Positions 17,390 through 26,396 are shown, numbered from the stretch's first letter. The stretch: 64,000 nt of DNA from Agromyces atrinae (GCF_013407835.1 NZ_JACCBI010000001.1:310001-374000); one strand, 5' to 3'. The notes: generated by a model from the sequence alone, not told the origin. Program-made: numbers and translations.

Positions 17390-18397
17390 ATGACAGGCAC
17401 CCAGCTCGCCTCGGCCCAGGAGCGCGCACTCGCGATCCTCGGCGGCGAACCCGATGACGCGACCCTGCGTCGTTACCTCCACGGCATCCCCGGCGTCGAC
17501 GCCGTCGGGCTCGAGCAGCGCGCCGCGTCGCTCGGCTCGCGTTCGATCAAGACGACGTCGAAGGCGTGGGCGCTCGATCGCATCATCTCGCTCATCGACC
17601 TGACGACCCTCGAGGGCGCCGACACCCCCGGCAAGGTGCGCTCGCTCGTCGCCAAGGCCCTGACGCCCGACGCCTCCGACGCCCAGACGCCCCGCGTCGC
17701 CGCGGTGTGCGTCTACGGAGACATGGTCCCTGCCGCGGTCGCCGCCCTCGGCACGGCCCACGGCGACCCCGACGACGGTCTCGTCTCGGTCGCGGCCGTC
17801 GCCACGGCGTTCCCGAGCGGCCGGTCGTCGGTCGCCGTGAAGCTCCAGGACACGGCCGAGGCCGTCGCCGCCGGCGCCGACGAGATCGACATGGTCATTG
17901 ACCGCGGCGCGTTCCTCGCGGGTCGCTACGGCGAGGTCTTCGACCAGATCGCACGCGTGAAGGAGGCCTGCCGGCGCCCCGACGGCGGCTACGCCTCGCT
18001 CAAGGTCATCCTCGAGACGGGCGAGCTCAACACGTACGACAACGTGCGCCGCGCATCGTGGCTCTCGATCCTCGCGGGCGGCGACTTCATCAAGACGTCC
18101 ACCGGCAAGGTCGCCCCCGCCGCGACGCTCCCCGTTACGCTCCTCATGCTCGAGGTCGTGCGCGACTGGCACCGGATGACCGGCGGCCGCATCGGAGTGA
18201 AGCCCGCCGGCGGCATCCGAACCTCGAAGGACGCCATCAAGTACCTCGTCACGGTCGCCGAGACCGTGGGCGAGGAGTGGCTGCAGCCGCACCTCTTCCG
18301 CTTCGGGGCGTCGAGCCTCTTGAACGACGTGCTGCTGCAGCGTCAGAAGCTCTCCACCGGCCACTACTCCGGTGCCGACTACGTCACGATCGACTGA
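17390..18397 (+). CDS. deoC: Deoxyribose-phosphate aldolase
   Basis: Class I aldolase cleaving 2-deoxyribose 5-phosphate to glyceraldehyde 3-phosphate and acetaldehyde. 335 residues, the long form. The Schiff-base lysine lies in GGDFIKTSTGKVAP and the second lysine in GVKPAGGIRT. ATG start with CAGGAAG upstream. The acetaldehyde it makes gives a plausible substrate for the aldehyde dehydrogenase encoded 7 bp downstream. No deoA, deoD or cdd is in view. Confidence 0.94.
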   Translation: MTGTQLASAQERALAILGGEPDDATLRRYLHGIPGVDAVGLEQRAASLGSRSIKTTSKAWALDRIISLIDLTTLEGADTPGKVRSLVAKALTPDASDAQTPRVAAVCVYGDMVPAAVAALGTAHGDPDDGLVSVAAVATAFPSGRSSVAVKLQDTAEAVAAGADEIDMVIDRGAFLAGRYGEVFDQIARVKEACRRPDGGYASLKVILETGELNTYDNVRRASWLSILAGGDFIKTSTGKVAPAATLPVTLLMLEVVRDWHRMTGGRIGVKPAGGIRTSKDAIKYLVTVAETVGEEWLQPHLFRFGASSLLNDVLLQRQKLSTGHYSGADYVTID

Positions 18398-18404
18398 GGA
18401 ACCC

Positions 18405-19964
18405 ATGACCTTCCTGGACTACGCGCCCGCTCCCGAGTCGACGGCGCTCCTGAACCTCAAGAACGAGTACGGCCTCTTCATCGACGGCGAGTTCGTCGAC
18501 GGCCGCGGTGAGTCGTTCGCCACCATCTCTCCCGCGACCGAGAAGCACATCGCGACGATCTCCTCCGCGAACGAGGCGGATGTCGCCGACGCCGTCGCCG
18601 CCGCCCGCCGGGCACACGACCGGGTCTGGTCGAAGCTCTCCGGCCGCGACCGCGGCAAGTACCTCTTCCGCATCGCGCGCCTCGTGCAGGAGCGCGCTCG
18701 TGAGCTCGCCGTCGCCGAGAGCCTCGACAACGGCAAGCCGATCAAGGAGAGCCGCGACACCGACGTCCCCCTCGTCGCCGCCTGGTTCTTCTACTACGCG
18801 GGCTGGGCCGACAAGCTCGACCACGCGGGTCTCGGCGCCTCGCCGCGCTCGCTCGGCGTCGCCGGGCAGATCATCCCGTGGAACTTCCCGCTGCTCATGC
18901 TCGCCTGGAAGATCGCGCCCGCGCTCGCGGCCGGCAACACGGTCGTGCTGAAGCCCGCCGAGACGACGCCGCTCACGGCCCTCATCTTCGCCGAGATCCT
19001 CCAGCAGGCCGACCTCCCGCCCGGAGTCGTCAACATCATCACGGGCGCGGGCGACACGGGGCAGGCGCTCGTCGACCACCCCGGCGTCGACAAGATCGCG
19101 TTCACGGGTTCGACGGCCGTCGGCCGACGCATCGCGAAGTCGGTCGCGGGCACGCCCAAGAAGCTCTCGCTCGAACTCGGCGGCAAGGCCGCGAACATCG
19201 TGTTCGACGATGCTCCGATCGATCAGGCCATCGAGGGCATCGTCAACGGCATCTTCTTCAACCAGGGTCACGTCTGCTGCGCCGGCAGCCGTCTGCTCGT
19301 GCAGGAGAACATCCACGACGAGGTCGTCGATCGCCTGAAGTCGCGCCTCTCGACGCTTCGTCTCGGTGACCCGCTCGACAAGAACACCGATATCGGCGCG
19401 ATCAACTCGCGCGCACAGCTCGAGCGCATCCGCACGCTGTCCGACGTCGGCGTCGCCGAGGGCGCCGATCGCTGGACCGCCGACTGCGCCATCCCCGAGA
19501 ACGGGTTCTGGTTCGCGCCGACGATCTTCACGAACGTGCAGGCGAGCCACCGCATCGCCCGCGAAGAGGTCTTCGGGCCCGTGCTGTCGGTTCTGACGTT
19601 CCGCACTCCCGCCGAGGCGATCGCCAAGGCTAACAACACGCCCTACGGTCTCTCGGCCGGCATCTGGTCCGACAAGGGGTCGCGCATCCTCGCGGTCGCC
19701 GACAAGCTGCGCGCCGGCGTCGTCTGGGCGAACACGTTCAACCGCTTCGACCCCGCGTCGCCCTTCGGCGGCTACAAGGAGTCGGGCTACGGCCGCGAGG
19801 GCGGCCGCCACGGCCTCGCCGCCTACCTCGAGTCGGCGACGGCGGCCCCGCGCGCTCTGCCCGCGGCAACGGATGACGCGAGCGACGCCATCACGGAGGC
19901 GCCGCGCGCCACGAAGAAGACGGCGCGACAGCCTCGCACCGCGAAGAAGGGTGCAGCATCGTGA
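18405..19964 (+). CDS. NAD(P)-dependent aldehyde dehydrogenase, catalytic
   Basis: 519-residue ALDH superfamily enzyme oxidising an aldehyde to an acid. Visible: Asn160 in IIPWNFPLLM, the Rossmann motif FTGSTAVGRRI, the general base Glu257 in LELGGKAANIVFDD, and the catalytic Cys291 in NQGHVCCAGSR. An unusual Lys/Arg/Ala-rich tail follows the domain (about residues 480-519, with ATKKTARQPRTAKKG). The stop overlaps the next GTG start by 4 bp. Context suggests acetaldehyde from DeoC, or an aldehyde from a related deoxysugar, as substrate. Confidence 0.93.
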   Translation: MTFLDYAPAPESTALLNLKNEYGLFIDGEFVDGRGESFATISPATEKHIATISSANEADVADAVAAARRAHDRVWSKLSGRDRGKYLFRIARLVQERARELAVAESLDNGKPIKESRDTDVPLVAAWFFYYAGWADKLDHAGLGASPRSLGVAGQIIPWNFPLLMLAWKIAPALAAGNTVVLKPAETTPLTALIFAEILQQADLPPGVVNIITGAGDTGQALVDHPGVDKIAFTGSTAVGRRIAKSVAGTPKKLSLELGGKAANIVFDDAPIDQAIEGIVNGIFFNQGHVCCAGSRLLVQENIHDEVVDRLKSRLSTLRLGDPLDKNTDIGAINSRAQLERIRTLSDVGVAEGADRWTADCAIPENGFWFAPTIFTNVQASHRIAREEVFGPVLSVLTFRTPAEAIAKANNTPYGLSAGIWSDKGSRILAVADKLRAGVVWANTFNRFDPASPFGGYKESGYGREGGRHGLAAYLESATAAPRALPAATDDASDAITEAPRATKKTARQPRTAKKGAAS

Positions 19965-20821
19965 GCCGCTTGAGTGTTCCGAAGACGTACAAGCTCGCGA
20001 TCGGCGGGGCCTTCCCCCGATCGGAGTCGGGTCGTGTCTACGAGATCCGTCGCGCCGACGGCGAGTTCCTCGCGAACGCGTCGCTCGCGAGCCGGAAGGA
20101 CGCCCGTGACGCGGTCGTCGCCGCACGCTCCGCCGTGTCGGCGTGGTCGGGCGCGACCGCGTACAACCGCGGACAGGTGCTCTACCGCATCGCCGAGGTG
20201 CTCGAGGGCCGTCGCGCGCAGTTCGTCGACGAGATCGTCGCGGTCTCGGGCGTCTCCCGCGCCGTCGCCGGCGCCGAGGTCGACGAGGCCATCGACCGGT
20301 GGGTCTGGTACGCGGGCTGGGCCGACAAGTACGCCCAGGTCGCGGGCAACGCGAACCCCGTCTCGGGCCCGTACTTCAACATCTCGGTTCCCGAGCCGAC
20401 CGGCGTCGTCGCGATCATCGCACCGCAGGACTCGGCCCTCCTCGGCTTCGTGTCGGCCCTCGCTCCGGCGCTCGTCGCCGGAAACAGCGTCGTGATCGTG
20501 GCGAGCGAGAGCATGCCGCTCTCGGCGATCAGCCTCGCCGAGGTGCTCGCGACGAGCGACGTGCCGAAGGGCGTCGTGAACGTCCTCACGGGTTCGCCCG
20601 CCGAGATCGCACCGTGGCTCGCGAGTCACGCCGACGTCAACGCGCTCGACCTCGTGGGGGCTGCGGCACTCGACTGGGTCGACCTCGAGATCCTCGCCGC
20701 CGAGACGCTCAAGCGCGTCCTCCCGCCCGAGCAGGGTGCGGGGGCCGCGGCTCCGTCACTCGGACGCATCACGGCGTTCACGGAGACGAAGACGGTGTGG
20801 CACACGAAGTCGCTCATCTGA
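19961..20821 (+). CDS. Half-length aldehyde dehydrogenase homologue lacking the catalytic half
   Basis: 286 residues matching only the N-terminal, cofactor-binding half of ALDHs (YNRGQVLYRIAEVLEGRR, the WYAGWADKYAQVAGN segment, VAIIAPQDSALLGFVSALAPALVAGN). The chain ends before the Glu and Cys catalytic region. The terminus is intact, not frameshifted. Position 160-like Asn is replaced (PQDS for PWNF). It is coupled to the catalytic ALDH by a GTGA overlap. Family knowledge: bacterial ALDH16 enzymes carry a second, non-catalytic ALDH-like domain; this pair looks like the same architecture split over two genes. It is probably a structural or regulatory partner of the upstream enzyme. Confidence 0.85.
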   Translation: MSRLSVPKTYKLAIGGAFPRSESGRVYEIRRADGEFLANASLASRKDARDAVVAARSAVSAWSGATAYNRGQVLYRIAEVLEGRRAQFVDEIVAVSGVSRAVAGAEVDEAIDRWVWYAGWADKYAQVAGNANPVSGPYFNISVPEPTGVVAIIAPQDSALLGFVSALAPALVAGNSVVIVASESMPLSAISLAEVLATSDVPKGVVNVLTGSPAEIAPWLASHADVNALDLVGAAALDWVDLEILAAETLKRVLPPEQGAGAAAPSLGRITAFTETKTVWHTKSLI

Positions 20822-20825
20822 GGCC

Positions 20826-21050
20826 ATGACGGTGGACGCTCGCGGCATGCTCGAGTCCGACCCCTTCAGTTATCGACTGACGCAGGCCGGGGGCGTCGTC
20901 GTGTCGCGCGGCGGCCGCCCGGTCGTGACGGTCGGCGGTTCCTCGGCGGCGAAGCTCGCCGCGGCACTCGCCGTCGCCGATGACCGCACCGAGCAGTTGC
21001 TGCTCGCGCGGGTCACCGGCAACTACAAGCGCGGCAACGAGCGACGCTGA
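20826..21050 (+). CDS. Small conserved-looking protein of unknown function
   Basis: 74 residues starting MTVDARGMLESDPFSYRL, 4 bp after the pseudo-ALDH stop. Predicted beta-beta-alpha order: FSYRLTQAGGVVVSRGGRPVVTVGG, then an Ala-rich helix, then a basic end (YKRGNERR). The basic C-terminus and compact size would suit a nucleic-acid-binding protein, but no motif proves this. The immediate spacing places it last in the deoC operon. Confidence 0.7.
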   Translation: MTVDARGMLESDPFSYRLTQAGGVVVSRGGRPVVTVGGSSAAKLAAALAVADDRTEQLLLARVTGNYKRGNERR

Positions 21051-21094
21051 ACCGGCACGGGCAACGCACAGGGCCGGGCACTACCGTCGGCCGG

Positions 21095-22603
21095 ATGACA
21101 CCTCAGCGCATCCTCGTCACCGGAGCGACCGGCTACATCGGAGGGCGTCTCGCGCCGCGCCTCCTCGAAGCGGGCCACGACGTACGCGTCGTCGTGCGCG
21201 ATGCCGATCGTCTCCGTGACGTGCCGTGGTTCGACGACGTCGATGTCGTCGAGGGCGACCTGACCGAGGCGGATGTCGCGGCTCGGGCCGTCGACGGGGT
21301 CGACGTCGTCTACTACCTCGTGCACTCGATGGGCGGGCGCGGCGACTTCGAGAAACTCGAAGAGACGATCGCGCGGAACATTGCACGCGCGGCGGCGGAT
21401 GCCGGCGTGCACCGCATCGTGTACCTGAGCGGCCTGCACCCCGAATCCGACCGGCTGTCGCGGCACCTCGGTTCACGCGAGGCCGTCGGGCGCATCCTGC
21501 TCGAGTCGGGCGTGCCGACGATCGTCTTCCAGGCGGGCGTCGTCATCGGGTCGGGGTCGACCTCATTCGAGATGATCCGTCACCTGACCGAAGTTCTGCC
21601 GTACATGCCCGCGCCGAAATGGGTGCGGAACCGCATCCAGCCGATCGCGATCCGCGACGTGCTGCACTACCTCGTCGCGGCCGCCACAGCGCCCGGCGAG
21701 CTCAATCGGACCTTCGACATCGGTGGCCCCGACGTATTCCGGTACGGGCAGCTCATGAACGGCTACGCGCTCGAGGCGGGCCTCCGCCAGCGGCCGATCG
21801 CGGCGCTGCCCGTGCTGACTCCGTGGCTCGCCTCGCAGTGGGTCAACCTCGTCACGCCGATCCCGAGGCGACTCGCCGTGCCGATCATCGAGTCGCTGCA
21901 GTTCGACTGCGTCGTCGGCGAGCACGACATCGACGCCGTCATCCCTCCGCCCGAGGGCGGGCTGACCGGCTACCGACGATCCGTCCGCCTCGCGCTCGAA
22001 CGGGAACGCACGGGCGCCGTCGAGACCAGTTGGCGGAACACCGCGGTCAGCGGTGCGCCGAGCGATCCGCTGCCGAGCGACCCCGACTGGACGGGGCACA
22101 CGGTCTACGTCGACGAGCGTGAACGCGCGTCGCAGGCATCCGTCGGCGAGCTCTGGCGGGTCATCGAGGGCGTGGGCGGAGAGAACGGGTGGTACTCGTT
22201 CCCGCTCGCGTGGGCGCTGCGCGGCTGGATCGACAAGCTCGTCGGGGGAGTGGGCCTGCGTCGCGGCCGCCGCGATCCGAGCGCGCTGCGTCCCGGTGAC
22301 GCGGTCGACTTCTGGCGGGTGGAGGAGATCGAGCGGGGGTCGTTCCTCCGACTTCGCGCGGAGATGCGGGTGCCCGGTCGTGCGTGGCTCGAGATGTCGG
22401 CGGAATCCGACGGCACGCGATCGCTCTACCGGCAGCGCGCGGTGTTCTTCCCCCGGGGGCTCGCGGGTCGCTTGTACTGGTGGGCGATCGTGCCGTTCCA
22501 CGGCATCATCTTCGCGGGCATGGCGGAGCGCATCACGACCGAGGCCGCCGCGACACACGCGGTGAGCGAAGGTAACGGAACGGTAACGGAGTTGATAGGG
22601 TAG
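21095..22603 (+). CDS. NAD(P)-binding SDR-like protein fused to a DUF2867 domain
   Basis: 502 residues. N-terminal atypical short-chain dehydrogenase fold (ILVTGATGYIGGRL, then DLTEADVAARAVDGVDVVYYLVHSMGG) to about residue 300, followed by a DUF2867 domain (about 330-500; SFPLAWALRGWIDKLVGGVGLRRGRR, DFWRVEEIERGSFLRLRAEM). The architecture is common in actinobacteria; the substrate is unknown. The C-terminal part is related to the START/polyketide-cyclase-like fold. TACCGT (21082-21087) ends 7 nt before the ATG without a ribosome binding site, so it is probably leaderless. Confidence 0.88.
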   Translation: MTPQRILVTGATGYIGGRLAPRLLEAGHDVRVVVRDADRLRDVPWFDDVDVVEGDLTEADVAARAVDGVDVVYYLVHSMGGRGDFEKLEETIARNIARAAADAGVHRIVYLSGLHPESDRLSRHLGSREAVGRILLESGVPTIVFQAGVVIGSGSTSFEMIRHLTEVLPYMPAPKWVRNRIQPIAIRDVLHYLVAAATAPGELNRTFDIGGPDVFRYGQLMNGYALEAGLRQRPIAALPVLTPWLASQWVNLVTPIPRRLAVPIIESLQFDCVVGEHDIDAVIPPPEGGLTGYRRSVRLALERERTGAVETSWRNTAVSGAPSDPLPSDPDWTGHTVYVDERERASQASVGELWRVIEGVGGENGWYSFPLAWALRGWIDKLVGGVGLRRGRRDPSALRPGDAVDFWRVEEIERGSFLRLRAEMRVPGRAWLEMSAESDGTRSLYRQRAVFFPRGLAGRLYWWAIVPFHGIIFAGMAERITTEAAATHAVSEGNGTVTELIG

Positions 22604-22649
22604 CCGTCAACGCGGGGGCAATGGCGCCGTCGCGGCAGGAAGGCCCGCT

Positions 22650-23579
22650 GTGCGTCACCCGTTCCCGGGCGATCGAACGACCGCGTTCATCGATCGCCTC
22701 ACCACCCGCCCGTCACTCGCCGTGCGTGTCATCATCGCGAGCGCCGTCGTCACGACACTCGTGGGAGTCCTCTTCGTGAGCACGTCGCCGCCGCGCGTGT
22801 TCGCCGTCGACGTCTTCGGTGCGCTCCGCGCCCCCGGGGAGCCGGCGTTCATCGTCGCCCATCGCGGCGACCGGAGCCAGGCCCCCGAGAACACGATGCC
22901 CGCCCTCGAACTCGGGATGACGGGGCCCAAGGGATTCGTCGAGACCGACGTCCAGCTGACGAGCGACGGCGTGCCCGTGCTCTTCCACGACGTCGACCTC
23001 GAACGCATCACGGGGGAGTCGGTGCGCATCTCCGACCTCACTCTCGCCGAGGTGCGCGAGCGCGACGCCGGTGAGTGGTTCGGGGCCGACTTCCGGGGGA
23101 CGCCGATCCCGACCCTCGAGGAGTTCCTCGACTCCTTCCGCGAGACGGATGCGCGCGCCCTCATCGAACTGAAGGCGGCGTGGAGCATCGACGACGTCCG
23201 CCCCGTGATCGCGCTCCTCGAGCGCTTCGGTCTCCGTGACCGCGTCGTCCTCCAGAGCTTCAGCCTCGAGACGCTCGACTCGCTGCAGCGCTTCGCCCCG
23301 CACTATGCGCGCATCCTGCTCATCCGCGAGCTGCCCGCCGATCCGCTGCCGCTCGCGTCGCGACTCGGCATCATCGGATTCGGCACGACGGCCCGGTCGG
23401 CCGCGGCTCAGCCCGCCGCGCTCGAGGCCCTGCACGACGCGGGCATCGGCGTGCTCTGCTACACGCTCAACACGCAGGACTCCTGGGCCGAGGTCATCGG
23501 TCTGGGCGTCGACGGCATCATCACCGACGAGCCGGGTGAACTCGACGCGTGGCTCGCCGTGACGGCACCGGGGACGTAA
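22650..23579 (+). CDS. Membrane-anchored glycerophosphodiester phosphodiesterase
   Basis: 309 residues. One N-terminal membrane segment (about 23-45, VRVIIASAVVTTLVGVLFV) anchors an extracytoplasmic GDPD TIM barrel. Catalytic features: AHRGDRSQAPENT (His and Arg of the HRG motif), the Glu and Asp of ETDVQ, FHD with the second His, and LIELKAAW. It hydrolyses glycerophosphodiesters from lipid turnover to glycerol 3-phosphate and an alcohol. GTG start with AGGAAGG upstream. Convergent with the metal-sensor gene, 9 bp apart. Confidence 0.9.
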   Translation: MRHPFPGDRTTAFIDRLTTRPSLAVRVIIASAVVTTLVGVLFVSTSPPRVFAVDVFGALRAPGEPAFIVAHRGDRSQAPENTMPALELGMTGPKGFVETDVQLTSDGVPVLFHDVDLERITGESVRISDLTLAEVRERDAGEWFGADFRGTPIPTLEEFLDSFRETDARALIELKAAWSIDDVRPVIALLERFGLRDRVVLQSFSLETLDSLQRFAPHYARILLIRELPADPLPLASRLGIIGFGTTARSAAAQPAALEALHDAGIGVLCYTLNTQDSWAEVIGLGVDGIITDEPGELDAWLAVTAPGT

Positions 23580-23588
23580 GGTCGCGGA

Positions 23589-23867
23589 TCAGCCGCGGTT
23601 GTTGGCGAGTTCGAAGATGCGGACGAGTTCGGCGACGGCCTCGTCGTGCTTGTCGCCGCCCTGCTCGAACATGTGGGTCACGTGCGTGCGCAGATGGTTC
23701 TCGACGAGGAGCTTGTTGAGGCTCGCGAGCGACTTCTGCACAGCGAGCGACAGGGTGATGATGTCGATGCAGTAGTCCTCGTTCTCGATCATCTTCTCGA
23801 TGCCGCGCACCTGACCCTCGATGATCTTGGTGCGGTGCAGAGCGCGCTTCTGGATGTCGTCGATCAC
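23589..23867 (-). CDS. CsoR/RcnR-family (DUF156) metal- or formaldehyde-responsive repressor
   Basis: 92-residue all-helical repressor. The opening RALHRTKIIEGQVRGIEKMIENEDYC is diagnostic of the family. Its metal fingerprint is Cys33, His58, His62: the spacing of CsoR (C-x24-H-x3-C), but with His instead of the second Cys. That resembles the Ni/Co sensor RcnR (Cys35, His60, His64) except that RcnR's N-terminal His3 is not present. Copper, nickel/cobalt or formaldehyde are therefore all possible. GTG start preceded by GAGGT; the TACCC-N5-GGGTA operator lies upstream. No transporter or chaperone is encoded beside it, so targets other than itself must be elsewhere. Confidence 0.9.
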   Translation of the reverse strand: MIDDIQKRALHRTKIIEGQVRGIEKMIENEDYCIDIITLSLAVQKSLASLNKLLVENHLRTHVTHMFEQGGDKHDEAVAELVRIFELANNRG

Positions 23868-23891
23868 ACCTCAGAGTACCGCCCTTCGGCG

Positions 23892-23906
23892 TACCCTCCC
23901 GGGGTA
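23892..23906. promoter_or_regulatory. CsoR-type operator of the metal-sensor gene
   Basis: TACCC-TCCCG-GGGTA is an inverted repeat of the type bound by CsoR-family repressors. It is 25 bp upstream of the GTG start and overlaps the place of the -35 element for a TACTCT hexamer at 23873-23878 (minus strand). Binding would block its own promoter, so autoregulation is inferred. Confidence 0.65.
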
Positions 23907-24207
23907 TCTCGCCGCGTTCCTCTGTCCGCAATTCAGGAGCGGAGCGGCGAGCGGCCAGGAGCGAGTGGCCACGGCGGCCGTCGACACGGCGCGCGCCCTG
24001 AATGGCGAACAGGTGGGGCGAGGGCGATGTCTGACGTAGAATGGACGTAGCGCCACGCGAATCCGCTTTTCGCACCGACGGTGCAGAGACCTCATCGTTC
24101 TCTCGCCTTGCTCGGTTCGGGGTTCGGCGCCCGGCTCCATCGATCGAGACGATCGAGCGCCGGACACGCCCGACGACCGAGTCGGCGGGCTGAGAACTGG
24201 AGGATCA
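23907..24207 (+). other. 301-bp gene-free region upstream of the SNF2 helicase
   Basis: No credible coding sequence. A TAGAAT hexamer at 24037-24042 is the best -10 candidate for the helicase gene and would leave a leader of about 160 nt; no good -35 element is visible. A small hairpin, GCACC-GAC-GGTGC, lies near 24073-24085. The region ends in the ribosome binding site CTGGAGG just before the TTG start. No riboswitch class was recognised. Confidence 0.45.
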
Positions 24208-26325
24208 TTGGCCCAGACCACCAAGCGTCAGCGCACCCGCTCTCGCGACGACGACGCACCGATCATCCCGATCCTCGCGCGCAAGGTCCGCGAGGTCGAG
24301 GCCAAGGCGCAGGGCGGCAAGGTCGGCCCCACGAACCGCACCAAGTTCCAGGTCATCGCGCTCCTCATGCGCGAAGAGCGTGCTCGGGTCAAGGCCGACA
24401 CCGAGATCAACGACGGAACGCGTGCCGAACTCCTCAAGCGCCTCGACGGCATCGCGCAGATCCTCGCGAAGACCGCCGCGCGCGACACGAGCCTCATCGC
24501 GCTCCTCGAGCCCGACGCATCGGTCTCGACCGTGGCTCAGCGCTTCCGCCGTGACTGGCTGCTCGAGTCGGGCGCCGAGCTCAGCCCCGATGAACTCATC
24601 ATCACGCGCGAAGCAGCGCCCGCCCCCGTGCTCTCCGAGAACCAGGTCGTGCCGCCGTCGGTCAAGTCGCGCCAGCTCGCGAACCCCTTCCTCGCGCCCG
24701 ACCTCACGCCCCCTGCGCCCTCATCGGCGCCCGTGCGTCGTCTCGCGAACTGGGAGCTCCTCGGCCCCCTCTTCAAGTCGTTCGAGTACGGCGCCGGCGG
24801 TCAGGCCGCCTCGATGGAGCTGCCCGACGCGCCGCGCATCGACCGGCTCGCGCCCCGCGGCCTCGAGATCATGAAGCACCAGGCGAGCTTCGTCGAGGCC
24901 GTGCGTCACGGTCACCGCGAGTTCCTGCTCGCCGACGAGCCCGGTCTCGGCAAGACCGCGCAGAGTGTCCTCGCGGCATCCGTCGCCGATGCGTATCCGC
25001 TCCTCGCCGTCGTGCCGAACGTCGTGAAGATGAACTGGGCGCGTGAGGTCGAGCGGTGGACACCGCATCGCCGCGCGACCGTCATCCACGGCGACGGCGC
25101 GACCCTCGACGCCTTCGCCGACGTCGTCATCGTCAACTACGACGTGCTCGATCGGCACATGAACTGGCTCTCGACGCTCGGCTTCAAGGGCATGGTCGTC
25201 GACGAGGCGCACTTCATCAAGAACCTGCAGTCGCAGCGCTCGAAGAACGTGCTCGCGCTCGCCGAGAGCATCCGTCGCGGCACGCGCGACCCGCTCATGC
25301 TCGCTCTCACCGGTACCCCGCTCATCAACGACATCGACGACTTCCGGGCGATCTGGAAGTTCCTCGGCTGGATCGACGGCGACAAACCATCCTCCGCCCT
25401 CCTCGCGGAACTCGAGGAGAACGGACTGACGCCGGCCGACACGGGCTTCTACGCCGCCGCCCGACGCACCGTGATCGACCTCGGCATCGTGCGTCGACGG
25501 AAGGTCGACGTCGCCTCCGATCTGCCTGCGAAGCGCATCGCCGACCTGCCCGTCGAGCTCGACGACGAGTTCGGCCGCTCGATCCGCGCGGCGGAGCGTG
25601 AACTCGGACACCGTCTCGCCGATCGCTTCCGCGCACTCGTCGCCGCTCGTGACCTGCGCGTCGGCGACCTCGACGACGACCAGCGCGATGCGTTCATCCG
25701 CGCGGTCGCGAAGTCGGAGCTCGAGGAGTCGAAGTCGTCGAAGTCGGGCGACAACGTCTTCACCATGGTGCGGCGCATCGGTCAGGCGAAGGCCGGCCTC
25801 GCGGCCGACTACGCGGCCCAGCTCGCGCGCTCGGCCGGCAAGGTGGTCTTCTTCGCGAAGCACATCGATGTCATGGACTCCGCCGAGGCGGCGTTCGCCG
25901 CGAACGACCTCCGCACGGTGTCGATCCGCGGTGACCAGTCGGCCGTCGCGCGGCAGTCGGCCATCGACGCGTTCAACAACGATCCCGACGTGCACATCGC
26001 GGTCTGCTCGCTCACGGCTGCCGGTGTCGGCGTGAACCTGCAGGCGGCGTCGAACGTCGTGCTCGCCGAGCTCAGCTGGACGGCTGCCGAGCAGACGCAG
26101 GCGATCGACCGCGTGCACCGCATCGGGCAAGAGGAGCCCGTCACAGCGTGGCGCATCATCGCCGCGCACACGATCGACGCGCGCATCGCCGAGCTCATCG
26201 ACTCGAAGCAGGGCCTCGCGGCTCGGGCGCTCGACGGTGCCGACGTCGAGCCGGGTTCGGCCGATTCGGTTCAGCTCGACGCGCTCCAGCACCTCATCCG
26301 GCAGGCACTCGACGGCCGTCTGTAG
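24208..26325 (+). CDS. SNF2-family DNA-dependent ATPase/helicase
   Basis: 705 residues. N-terminal region of about 200 residues without recognised domain (Lys/Arg-rich opening, then helical), followed by the two RecA-like lobes: Walker A in DEPGLGKTAQS (about residue 245), DEAH box in VVDEAHFIKN, TGTPLIND (motif III), and motif VI QAIDRVHRIGQ. The compact layout is closest to the SMARCAL1/HARP-like bacterial group, which remodels or anneals DNA. Rare TTG start supported by TGGAGG 7 nt upstream. No restriction or defence genes are adjacent, which favours a repair or replication role over phage defence. Confidence 0.9.
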   Translation: MAQTTKRQRTRSRDDDAPIIPILARKVREVEAKAQGGKVGPTNRTKFQVIALLMREERARVKADTEINDGTRAELLKRLDGIAQILAKTAARDTSLIALLEPDASVSTVAQRFRRDWLLESGAELSPDELIITREAAPAPVLSENQVVPPSVKSRQLANPFLAPDLTPPAPSSAPVRRLANWELLGPLFKSFEYGAGGQAASMELPDAPRIDRLAPRGLEIMKHQASFVEAVRHGHREFLLADEPGLGKTAQSVLAASVADAYPLLAVVPNVVKMNWAREVERWTPHRRATVIHGDGATLDAFADVVIVNYDVLDRHMNWLSTLGFKGMVVDEAHFIKNLQSQRSKNVLALAESIRRGTRDPLMLALTGTPLINDIDDFRAIWKFLGWIDGDKPSSALLAELEENGLTPADTGFYAAARRTVIDLGIVRRRKVDVASDLPAKRIADLPVELDDEFGRSIRAAERELGHRLADRFRALVAARDLRVGDLDDDQRDAFIRAVAKSELEESKSSKSGDNVFTMVRRIGQAKAGLAADYAAQLARSAGKVVFFAKHIDVMDSAEAAFAANDLRTVSIRGDQSAVARQSAIDAFNNDPDVHIAVCSLTAAGVGVNLQAASNVVLAELSWTAAEQTQAIDRVHRIGQEEPVTAWRIIAAHTIDARIAELIDSKQGLAARALDGADVEPGSADSVQLDALQHLIRQALDGRL

Positions 26326-26396
26326 TCGATAGACTGCCGCAGGCGGCTCGCGCACCCGGCCGTCTCCCTTCCCGCATGCACCAGGAGTCCAGAGCC

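Noticed and set aside
24208..26325. Phage-defence system built on the SNF2 helicase
   Set aside because: No nuclease, methylase or other defence gene nearby; neighbours are metabolic.
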